Part shown: positions 24,216 through 33,385 of the stretch, in pieces | Layout: the number at the start of each line of letters is the position of its first letter | Numbering within the stretch: the stretch's first letter is position 1 | Assembly (NCBI GenBank): GCA_948567375.1 | Contig: OX419757.1 | Span: forward strand, 42,842,001-42,906,000 | Length of the DNA stretch: 64,000 bases | DNA from: Lunularia cruciata | Lineage: Eukaryota > Streptophyta > Marchantiopsida > Lunulariales > Lunulariaceae | Direction of reading: 5' to 3' | Notes under the pieces: model-generated | What the model saw: only the letters and a program-made list of their open reading frames with translations | Told to the model about the DNA's origin: nothing | The model's database searches: none | Translations under genes and position numbers: made by a program

Positions 24216-25640
24216 TTTACTGGAAAATGAGTCCTGCGTTTTCCGCCCCAATCCATTCCCGTGACAAAATTTCTTCTAGATTTCAGCTTAATATTGGTAG
24301 ACTTCTTCAACGCCACAAGGATGGTCAAGGTCTTTTTCTTACGACAGGAGACTATATAATCATAATCTGTTGTAGAACTGCATCTTTTCAACAAATCAAA
24401 CCCGACACAAGCGTAAAACACATATCGTCAATGAAGTTGAATCATTAGTCAAGGCGTTTCTGAGGTAAGGTAATAGAGCCTGAAAATATTTGGTCAGAAA
24501 TAAGGATTGTCCCCGTGGAAGTTCGTGGCCCTCCAGGTTGTAGCCATCCCGTCTCGCCCTTCACATCTGGGGTGTTGTCTATCAATATTGTTTCGTACCC
24601 TTTTGATTGCTTCTTGCTGGGGTTGTGCCTCCATCATGAGGATTCTACGCGAAAGCTAAAAACCACTCTGTTTACTCTGAAAAATGAAATCGTTGCAAAA
24701 TAGAGCTTAAGCTTGCTTCGACTAATTGGAGACATGTGAACCAATCCATCCCCAGAATTGAATCCGTCACATGGAAATTTGTCTGCATTGTCCTGATGTA
24801 ATATTAGATTGTTTTTTGAGGAACAAAAGATGGGAAACCGGAACTATGCACTCGTTTCAAGGTTATCGAAGAAAGTCTCCCGAAATGCTAACTCTCTCGT
24901 TAATGCCTTTTTGAGTAACGCAGCTAATAATGTCAGCATAAACCAGCTAGATGATATGATGTAGCCTGATGTTATTAAAGAATAAGGACATTGAATTGGT
25001 CTGCAGTTAGAAAACGTTAAAAAAGAGTTTCCCAAATTTCGAATAAGGTCGCTCTATCTTATCTCCACTTCACCGCGTACCCACTATACAAAACCCGGTC
25101 GTTGAAAGGATCGATCTATACGCTATAGAAAGTTCAACTTAGACTTAGGAATCCACAAAAGTGAAAAGAACCGCTCTCTTACGTGACTTATACTTCTCCC
25201 TGGGCTCTCGCTCTTCGTATTCTTGTGAACTTCTCAAGGCCTGGTATTCCTCCTTTTTCACCTTCCTTATATGTATGTTTTGGCTCGGTGTCTAGTCTTT
25301 TTGCCAAGTAAAGTAGTGCAAGAATCCACAGTACTACTCCAAGTACTCTATGGGTTAGCTCCAAACTCTAGTCAATCATTTACTAAATCCTCAGCAATGG
25401 AAATTAAACTGACGGTTGTCTTTTGACCACAGTTTGAACGATGCTTGAAGGACAAATTTCAAAAATAACCTTTCCTTTTTATTTCCTTTTATGATTCTTG
25501 TCATGTCAGGGTAAAACATGTGACACTTTCTCGGAATTTAGATCGTGTGGTCTTTAGACAGTACAGTACATGGGACAAGACAGTATCCATCCACGGCAGT
25601 CTCGCGGTACAGTTCAATAAACTCGTCTACGGCTCCGAAG
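24216..25640. other. Intergenic DNA, nothing recognised
   Basis: Low-copy-looking sequence with no gene supported. Frames are short and carry no family signature. Confidence 0.4.
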
Positions 25641-25645
25641 ACTCT

Positions 25646-25762
25646 GTGTGGGACCCCGGGTCAGGATGTGTTGGGCAGGGGACTCTGTCCCACACATCGT
25701 TAGTGGGGACAGAGTTAGCGCGAGCCGTTTGGAAAGCGGGCGAGAGGGCAAGGGTCCCACAC
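25646..25762 (+). other. Candidate structured element: nested inverted repeats
   Basis: GTGTGGGACCC at 25,646-25,656 is the exact reverse complement of GGGTCCCACAC at 25,752-25,762. Inside lie ACTCTGTCCC (25,682-25,691) and its exact reverse complement GGGACAGAGT (25,706-25,715), with a 14-base loop. Two perfect nested stems of 11 and 10 bp in GC-rich sequence flanked by AT-rich DNA could be an RNA hairpin or the core of a non-autonomous element. It does not resemble 5S rRNA, tRNA or U6. Confidence 0.4.
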
Positions 25763-27000
25763 CACGCCAAGCAGACCCCCTTATTGATCTCGACCCCCCT
25801 CCACAAGAATGCTCCGCTGTCTTGCGCTTAGAGAAGAAAGAGCGGTTTCAACCTGGCGCCGGGTTTGCTCATCGTGCATGAGGTGGTGTGATGTATCGAT
25901 CACATGAACGACTTTGGGAAAGACGACCGACCACCACCGTAATCAAAAGATAAAACACGAGGGGGTTTGTTAAATTCCAGAATTTACTGCCTCGCTATGG
26001 GGAAGGATGATTTCCGTTAATATTGATGAGACGGCTGAATAACTCCATAGTGCTTGAATCCACAAAATCGTTTATTAAGCTCTTCTCGAGCGCTTGATCT
26101 ATGAGTTTAGAAAAAGAAACGTTGTAAATTTTATGGGAAAGCATTCAACTCCGTAAACATTTTCTGGCGCATCTTCTCATACACCAGGTAACTTTCGACA
26201 AAACATATATAAATGTTTTATGGGTTTTACTAAGCTATTTGCTACATTACGCAATTTGAAACCCGTGATGTTCGGAATAAAAACTGTGTAAAAAAACCTA
26301 GCATGGATCATGATAGATGTTTCACCACTATAGGTGCTTTGAGTTTATATCTCTCGGGGGTCCTTGATCCCAATTTTCTATTGGGTTCATGATTGCGTAA
26401 TGTTTTTCTTCAGTGTATATGAATTTTTATTCTTAACATGTGACTTGTGCTTTATAATCATGTTTTTTTCCGGTTTATTTTTGGATTGGGGTGAAGTCAT
26501 CCTTTTATAATATTTGTGTTATTATACGGCTTGCATAAGCTATCAATATGTATACTGTACTTATTGACGTGGTAATCTGGTGAAGGATGGTTCTTGCTAG
26601 CTTCTACCTTAGCACCTGATTCTCTATGAACCTTCTTTCAATGAAACCTCTTTGAAAACTGACCTTGGTGCGGGAGCAACGGGAGAGTGTGGAGACGGGA
26701 GAGGAGGGGACGGGAGAGGAGGGGAGAGAGGAGGGGAGAGACGTGAGACAACTTCTATAATTTCTGAGTGCTCTCTAGCATGTAGCATTCGAGTGAATAG
26801 TAGATTCTCTTCATTTTTCAATTTCGGTTCCATTGGTACCTAGATTGAAGACTATGGAGAATGGAATAGAAAATTATGAAGATTTTTAGTTTTTTTTGGG
26901 TTTAGAGTGATCATTATACATTGAGAGTGATGGGTTGGAAATTTTCATTTCCAATCTTTTGGTTTCCATAATTAAATTCCATGGGAATTTAGTTTGAAAA
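25763..27000. other. Intergenic DNA with a purine-rich tract
   Basis: Nothing coding was recognised. A G/A-only run at about 26,672-26,745 with repeated gggagaggagggg units is the only distinctive part. The 5' end of the following LINE lies at an undetermined point near the right end of this stretch. Confidence 0.4.
26672..26745 (+). repeat. Purine-rich imperfect repeat (gggagagg-type)
   Basis: The plus strand carries a nearly pure G/A tract with recurring gggagagga-gggg units. Such tracts can form triplex or G-quadruplex structures and are often length-variable. Confidence 0.7.
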
Positions 27001-27159
27001 TTTTGGAGATAGAAATTGAAAGTTATGAAAGTATAGATTTTAGGGTTTGGAGAGATTATTTTCTTATGTGAATTGGGATGTGAGAGGTTGTGGTTTTGCA
27101 GATATGGGGAGATATGGAGAGGAGCAGCATGTGTTACTATCACTATTCTTGTGCTAGCC

Positions 27160-27768
27160 ATGGCTACACCTTCCCATGTGGGGTCGCCTAGAGCGGGTCG
27201 AGATACACCATGCCCGGTGTGTCACCGACGCTTTACCTCGCAAGGGGTAAAGACTCATGTGGGAAGGATGCACAAGGACTATGATTGGACCACTTGGGAG
27301 GCCCACGTGAGACGAGCGACCACATCGACAACAATGACACTCGGGATTACGCACGCTTCGTCTATACCTTCTTTGATCGTTCCAAGGATACCGATCGAGT
27401 CGTGGGAGTGGTTAGCTTCTCAAGCGGGTTGCATTTTGGGGTTATTTGAGACTAGTTTTCCATGTCCACGTCTATTCCATAGGCTACCCCGCACACTCCA
27501 TGATGAGGCTAGACAGGCTTTTTGTCTACCACTTGATCGTTTGGCATGTGATCCCTTGGACGAGTTAGCATGGTTCCTATTCCTCCTACTCCCTTGGTGG
27601 TATCTTCGTTATGCTAGAGGGGGACGTGCGGGGCATAGAGAGGTGGCGGCTAGATTTTGTCAATTCCGAGCGGGGGATTGTGCAGCCCTTCAAGAGGAGT
27701 CTATTAGGGCTACACGATTTAGGAGACAGGCATCGCCACAGGATACCACAGATTCCACTAGATTATGA
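27160..27768 (+). pseudogene. LINE ORF, N-terminal part with C2H2 zinc finger
   Basis: I start at the ATG at 27,160 (MATPSH...), since no ATG-initiated reading is better supported upstream. A C2H2 finger with Cys at 27,211, spacing C-x2-C-x11-H-x4-H, ends at 27,273. Family members use such fingers to bind target DNA. After it comes a hydrophobic, Trp-rich linker (ESWEWLASQAG, LAWFLFLLLPWWYLRYARGG) and a basic helix. Two consecutive TGA codons (27,766-27,771) end the frame. Reading continues in the same frame into the reverse transcriptase, so the stops are probably mutations within one long ORF. Confidence 0.75.
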
Positions 27769-27780
27769 TGATGTAGGACA

Positions 27781-28701
27781 TTGGGTCAGGCGGGAGAGTT
27801 TAGTAGAGCAGCACGAGCACTACACACTTTGTCTATAACGAGTCCTATTGATGAGACCATCTCTTCTCTACGCTCATTGCACCCGATAGCAATAGAGGGA
27901 CTACCACTAGAGGTCTTAGATTATCAGCCTAAGCAGCCTTTATGTCTTGATAGATCGCAATTTGCACAAGCATTGTGCACTGCTCCTCGCATTTCCTCGG
28001 GAGGCTTGTCAGGGATGGTTTATGAGCACCTTAGAGATTGCTTCCAGGAAGATGATCCTTCTAGTGGTTTTACCAAGTTGTTTCAAGTGGCTGCAGTAGT
28101 AGCGAGAGGAGACATTCCTATGTCTGTTAGTCGGGTGTTAGGTGCTAGTCAACTTCTCGCAATGGAGAAGGACACGGGAGGCATTAGACCGATTGCTATT
28201 GGAGAGATCTTTTTGCGTTTGGTCAGTCGTACCATTGTCCTTTAGCATCATTCTCACTTTTGACAACACCTTAGTCCACATCAATTTGGAGTAGCTACAC
28301 CTGGAGGATGTGAGGCTATATCTCTAGGCATTAGAGCATTCTTAGATATCCATCCGGAGTGGGTCATCCTACAGGTGGATGTTTAGAACACTTTTAATAG
28401 TGTCTCACATGCATCCATCTTTAGAGAGCTTAGGGAGGCTGGTGGATCCTTGGCAAGTCTCATTCCTTTTGTGCGGTCTTTCTATGGCTCTCTTGCTTCC
28501 CTTTACTACCAACATGGTGGTTCAAAGGAGGGAGTCACCGTCTTGGAGTCAGCTGTTAGTACACGTCAAGGAGATCCTTTAGGAGGGCCCTTATTTGCTA
28601 TGGCTCACTTTAGAGCTCTCCTATCTACTACTTTGGCCATGCCAGGTTGTGTATTTCCCTCCTTGGTAGATGATACACACATCATAGGCCCTGTAGATTA
28701 G
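27781..28701 (+). pseudogene. LINE reverse transcriptase, fingers and palm
   Basis: In frame with the upstream segment, this part carries GIRPIAIGEIFLRLVSRTIV (the conserved R-P-I motif of non-LTR reverse transcriptases), HQFGVATPGGCEA, the first palm aspartate in LQVDV (about 28,378), NTFNSVS, the RQGDPLGGPLFA motif, and LVDDTHIIGP (VDD at 28,666-28,674), which corresponds to the F/Y-A-D-D catalytic loop. Premature stops occur after SRTIVL (28,243), in HSHF* and directly after LQVDV, where TAG interrupts the catalytic motif. The enzyme is dead, but the three catalytic aspartates are still encoded. Confidence 0.85.
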
Positions 28702-28840
28702 ATTAGGTAGGCCTTTGACTACTTGACTACCAAGCTACATCTAGTAGGCTTGAGAGTCAAGGTGTCAAAGTGTAGGGCATGGTCCCCTTTAGGTATCCCT
28801 CCCCACCTTGAGCTTCTAGAAGGGTGTATCACATCCACGG

Positions 28841-29233
28841 ATGGACTTTGTGTTCTGGAGTGCCAGTAGGATCGGAGGATTTTGTCACACGTTTCTTGGA
28901 CGCTACCCTTGCAAAGTTCTCCATATGGATGACCTTCCATTACTAGGAGATCCGCAGGTGGCATTTGGTATACTCTCTTCTAGTATTGCTCGTCGACCTT
29001 CCTACCTCATCCGTACATTTCTCTCCTCATCGTCTGTCCTATCACGTCTAAGAGCATTTGATAGGAGGATTTTGGGAGTCTTTGGTGATATTATTAGACC
29101 AAGGACTTTTGAGTGTGTGATAGGGGATTTGGCACGTAGACAAACGGCTCTTCCGATCTCATGTGGTGGAGTTGGCTTGCTTTCTATGGAGGAGATGGCA
29201 CCTATAGCGTTCTTGGGTAGTTGGGCTCTCTGA
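28841..29233 (+). pseudogene. LINE ORF, segment after the palm (thumb region)
   Basis: This is in another frame from the palm, so a frameshift lies between 28,700 and 28,900. It contains LLGDPQVAFGILSSSIARRP followed by YLIRTF, a block that follows the palm in this family, and then CGGVGLLSMEEMAPIAFLGSW. It ends at TGA 29,231-29,233. Reading continues in the same frame to the endonuclease. Confidence 0.7.
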
Positions 29234-29332
29234 ACACCCCTACTTTCCTCTCATTTTGTTGTTGCTGATAGGCCAATTTTGGAGACTTATGTGATAGAGG
29301 TGGAGGGAGGAGCCTTTTCTCTCCAAGTGTAA

Positions 29333-30322
29333 TTGCGGCAGACGAGAGATAGTCTATCCCCACGAGCACAAGAGGGTTTTCCACCATTTGCTTCACTGTT
29401 GTCAAATTGGACTAGAGGTTTACAGTCTTCCTTGATGGAGCAACACTGTGAGCATATGCTACATTCTCTCTTAGTTGACTCGTCCATTCCTCAGGCTACT
29501 AGAGCACGTCTACGCTCTTGCTCCGGCAAGGGTGCAGGCTTGAGGATCCTAGCTCGACCTTGCATTAGGGCTTTCCGACTTGCACCGGCTACTTTCTCTA
29601 CAACGATGAGGTTTCGCCTAGGTTTGGTCCACCCATCTCCATCTTCACTACTCACTTGTGAGTGTGGTTCTACACTAGATGCAGCGGCGGTCCACATGAC
29701 ACGGTGTCCTTTTGGAGGACAGAGGATAGCTACCCATGATGCCATTAGAGACATAGTGTTTGCTATGGCCCGAGAGAGTGGATACTTGGCTTGGAGGGAG
29801 AGTTCGTATGCTTTGCAGACGACACGTGTCAAGGCAAACTTGTACTTGGTCCGAGATGATCAGGTGACAATGGCGGATGTCGTGGTCACAGACCATACGC
29901 GAAATACAGTTTTGGAGGGAGTGATTACCCATCCCCCTGGATGGGCGGTGAGTGCAGCAGCAGGTCGCAAGGTCTCCAAGTATAGGGGCATGCAGTGAGG
30001 TCACCTCTTTGTTCCTCTAGCCTTGGAGTTATATGGAGCAATGGACACGGCATTTGACACATTTGTCAAGGAGTGCACGAGAGCTTATCATGTTAGGCGA
30101 CATGGGGTACCACTCTCACTCTCATACTTTGTAGCATATTTTAGACAGCGTGTGTACATTGCTCTACAGAGTGTAATGGCTGGTGCAATCCATAGGAGAG
30201 AAATCACATTAGGTGATGTTTCTTCAGATGCTCCAGTTGTGTGTAGACCGTACGACTTGCATAGCTCGGATATCTTAGGTGCGGTAGGGCAGATTTCTCA
30301 TACAGACTATATTGGGGCTTAG
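29333..30322 (+). pseudogene. LINE ORF, Cys-rich knuckle and restriction-like endonuclease
   Basis: This is in the same frame as the preceding segment. A C-x-C-x9-H-x3-C knuckle runs from 29,657 to 29,707 (CECGSTLDAAAVHMTRC), followed by FGGQRIATHDAIRD. The endonuclease core is MADVVV (Asp at 29,876) and, 12 residues on, VLEGVITHP (Glu at 29,915), a PD-(D/E)xK-like pair, with AAAGRKVSKYRGM after it. A TGA at 29,996-29,998 splits off a C-terminal part (30,023-30,322) that carries ECTRAYHVRRHGVPLSLSYF. That tail recurs in the truncated copies at 13.6, 39.3 and 55.2 kb, so it belongs to the original ORF. Confidence 0.8.
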
Positions 30323-30400
30323 CCCCATGTTACCCTTTTTGTCTCTCCCTTGTACGGCTTGATGGGGTCTTCCCATCCTTCATTTTTCCTATGCGGTCGC
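30314..30400 (+). other. LINE 3' UTR with palindromic core
   Basis: The palindrome GGGGCTTAGCCCC (30,314-30,326) is followed by a CT-rich stretch, cttgtacggcttgatggggtc, and the terminal gcggtcgcc. This roughly 90-bp block is present in every fragment of the family in the window, including the 93-bp copy at 22,888. That marks it as the minimal retained 3' end and the probable recognition structure for the element's own reverse transcriptase. Confidence 0.75.
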
Positions 30401-30410
30401 CTTTTTCTCT

Positions 30411-31664
30411 TATCCATGAATTTAGACTTTATAAAAGTAGAGCCCAAAACTTATTCAATTTTAAGCCCTCAATGTTTTATGTTTCTTCATTTTCTTAGTA
30501 CAAGTGAATGTGACGTTAACTTTTATCCAGCTTCATTTTGTACAGCAGTGTAAATTCTGGTACATGAGTGGATTCGACTGCCCGACATAGTTCATTACAT
30601 CCATTAAATTTACTAAGCCATTCCCATCCGTAGGTAAAATACTTCATTAAGAGATTGGAAAGTAAAAATGATGATCTACACACGGTTAATTGTTAGATTC
30701 TAATAATAAATATAAATGAAATTTGCGAAAATATCAGTTGGAAATTGATGTTTATATTAGGGGGGTTTTCAAGTGCAATTTTTAGCGAAAATGGTACGTT
30801 AGGGAATCAAAACAATAAATATACGGAACATCTTGTAAAGACAGTTGGAAATGAAGACAGCCATATAATCAATTACAGAAATCTTTGAAAAATCAAGACA
30901 GAGTTACCAACGGGAATTAACCGTTTACGCAAATGAACTAAATCTCAGAAATGTTATGCGTCATCTTGTTACATATTTCCTAGAATTTTACAAACTCCCC
31001 GTGAAACAATTTACAAAATTATTTATAAACGCGATCATTCTGGAATTGTGTGTAAATGTGCAATTTGAAACTATCTATTGAGATCTGAGAGAGCTCGTTC
31101 AGTAGACCTTTCGGTAAGATAAATTCTGAGTATATCAAATTACTTATTTTACTGACATCTTAAAACTTTCAAAGTAAGTTTTCATCGTTATTTGCTAATT
31201 GGATACCTGAGAAGGAAGAGATTGTACATTATTCAGTGTTGTTTCTGGATATCTACAATATTTCTTGTATCTTGTATTGAGGTGTAATCTACCAAATATT
31301 TTGATGGGCATTTTATTGTAAGTTAATAAATACACGCATTGAAAAGTAACACATCCTTACTAATAAAGCAACACATCTACCGTGAACTAAAAGGTATAAG
31401 GTATAAAAGTATAAATATGGATCATTGCGTACATCTAATAACAATCATATCAACAGTAACCAAATATACTTACATGCTTTTTTAAGTCAACCAAAGTAAT
31501 AATCAACATGCAAGCATCATCTTATGTTGATTATGAAGTATAATATAACTAAAATTTCATTTAATTATATTTTCATGTTTTATTTGTAGGAACTACTTAA
31601 TAATCCATTCAATTTTCTCTCACCCAAAAGGCTCAACCTTATAAAACAGAAGTTTTGAAGATAA
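30411..31664. other. Intergenic AT-rich DNA
   Basis: No gene was recognised. A short frame at 30,350-30,553 overlaps the LINE end and is not supported. Confidence 0.4.
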
Positions 31665-31808
31665 GAATTGGGGCCTAGCCCCATTTCTTAAATTCTTAAT
31701 TCTTAAAAGTCTTCAAAATTGAGGCCTAGCCCCATTTTACCTTTTTTTTCTCCCTCGTAGTGCCTTGATGGGGTCTCCCCATTCTTGTGTTGTTCGTGGT
31801 CGCCTTTT
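31665..31808 (+). mobile_element. LINE 3'-end fragment with two palindrome copies
   Basis: The segment contains GGGGCCTAGCCCC (about 31,671-31,683) and a second gaggcctagcccc about 50 bp downstream (about 31,722-31,734). It then has the CT-rich block, tgccttgatggggtctcccc and the terminal gtggtcgcc. The doubled palindrome suggests a local duplication or insertion of one truncated copy into another. Confidence 0.7.
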
Positions 31809-33300
31809 TCTTGCTTATTACTTATTAAGTACTTTGATGTATCAATGGCAAGCACAATAGCCTAAGTATGATCATTCCGTGAAATTTCATTCTCACTTCA
31901 TAAAAGAATCTTAGGCAACTTTGATCGTCTTTACAAACTGTTTGGAAACACAATAATTTCACAAAGTTCCATGCAGAAAATTATGGCTTGAGTCTAATAC
32001 TCTGACTGCAATAAATATTAATAACGACCACATGAGAATTATTTTGACATTTCGTACACTATGAATGCCCGGAGGCACTTATTGTCTTATTCACTTAAGA
32101 AATTCAAGCACGTTGTTTTCATTGAGCATTTTTCTTATCTTTGAGGCAGCTCTCTTACGTGAAAGTATGCAGGTCAGATGTTTCTAGTTGATTATTAAAT
32201 AATTCTAATTAAAGCAAAGGTTTATTTCTATTGAGATATTTACACAATATAATATTTAGAGCGAAAATAACTACCTACATGAAATTTATTAACAATTAAT
32301 ATATACATACAATTTGGTTATAATATAACAACAGTCATTCGAATTTAATTGCTCAAGGAGCATATAGAGAATACATGTTTCCTTCCTCTAATCTTTCTTT
32401 GTTGGTCAAAGAAAGATTGGATATTGGTAACTATATCCTTATAATACTGAGGACAGCTTACAATACGGAGTGTGCCTTTTGGCTGTTGCTGTAGTCTACA
32501 GATAATTAAAAACGAAATATTCTATGATCATTTCTTGCGTTCTCAGATTCAAGACCCAACCAAATCAAGACTTAGATCTTGAATTCTCGTAGATGCTATA
32601 GTACGACATTCCGAGACAAAACATGGAGAAAAGGTTTTGGAAAATTTTGATGTGCAGAATTATGTAGTGTATTGTATATGCGGAATATGATATATGCAGT
32701 ACTTATGTCTATTCCGTCAGTACTTACACATTGGATGTGAATTTGATATGTTTCTTTGACGAATATTCTTTATTTGTCAAATAAGGATTTATGTGGAACT
32801 ATGTCCTTATAATACTAAGGACAGCTTCCTCTAAATTTCTCGTATGAATAGTAAGTAAGATACAATGTTACTTCAATTGTGTTAACTGAGCTTTGGATCC
32901 TTACACCAACACCCGTAATATTTAGTGAGTGAATGCTTTATTTGATTCTTCATTTGGCCTTGATTTAAAACTCGTCTTGGTCTCATCTGAAAAATTAGAA
33001 TCCTCGCTGCATTACGGACTCAAAACTCCCCTACTAGAATATGACTCAAGGAAAACTCCCACCTCCATGAGAAGCAAAAGCAAAAGAGAGAAAAGGAATA
33101 CTTTGAACATGTTTCTAACTGGCCAAACGAGGAAAGGGAAATCGAAATTCAGGCCTGCAAAATCATCAAATCCGCGAAGAAATAGTATCATACTGGTGCT
33201 CTCGACCTCGAGGAACGCCATAATGCAAGTTGGATCTCGCAAGTGGGAAGCTGGATGAGAGTCGTGCTACGGAGGATGGACGGCGGATATGATCGTCTGA
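31809..33300. other. Intergenic DNA, nothing recognised
   Basis: AT-rich. A short basic frame at about 32,990-33,258 (SKSKREKRNTLN..., TRKGKSKFRPAKSS) has no family motif. It is not called as a gene. Confidence 0.35.
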
Positions 33301-33347
33301 ATTAACGGCAGTGTTATACATACAGTTGTATACCGTATTTGTATATT

Positions 33348-33385
33348 GTCGGGGTCGGGGGTCGGGGGTCGGAGGGTGGGGAAAG
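33348..33385 (+). repeat. G-rich tract, potential G-quadruplex
   Basis: The plus strand has successive G runs separated by two bases (gggg-tc-ggggg-tc-ggggg-tc-gg-a-ggg-t-gggg). This fits the usual G-quadruplex pattern. It marks the left edge of the GC-richer island that holds the GT34 gene, about 2.7 kb upstream of it. Confidence 0.7.

Larger units (their letters stand above)
27001..30410 (+). mobile_element. Near-full-length non-LTR retrotransposon with restriction-like endonuclease (R2-like architecture)
   Basis: The domain order is an N-terminal C2H2 zinc finger, reverse transcriptase, a Cys-rich knuckle, a PD-(D/E)xK-like endonuclease, and a 3' UTR ending near 30,400 in GCGGTCGCC. This is the single-ORF layout of RLE-type LINEs (R2/R4/NeSL grade), as opposed to the apurinic-endonuclease L1 layout usual in seed plants. 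The frame is broken by several stops and at least one frameshift. The exact 5' border is not visible; I set it just upstream of the first codons. Fragments of its 3' end occur at 13.6, 22.9, 24.1, 31.7, 39.1-39.6, 54.2, 55.0-55.3 and 60.5 kb, so the family is abundant and not confined to rDNA. Confidence 0.85.

Noticed and set aside
23921-24421. Minus-strand frame of 166 codons
   Set aside because: It runs straight through a LINE 3' fragment (24,118-24,215), has no motif, and its two ends have unlike composition.
25640-25770. Possible 5S rRNA, tRNA or spliceosomal RNA
   Set aside because: GC-rich and structured, but lacking the internal control boxes and conserved sequences of these RNAs. 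Kept only as an unassigned structured element.
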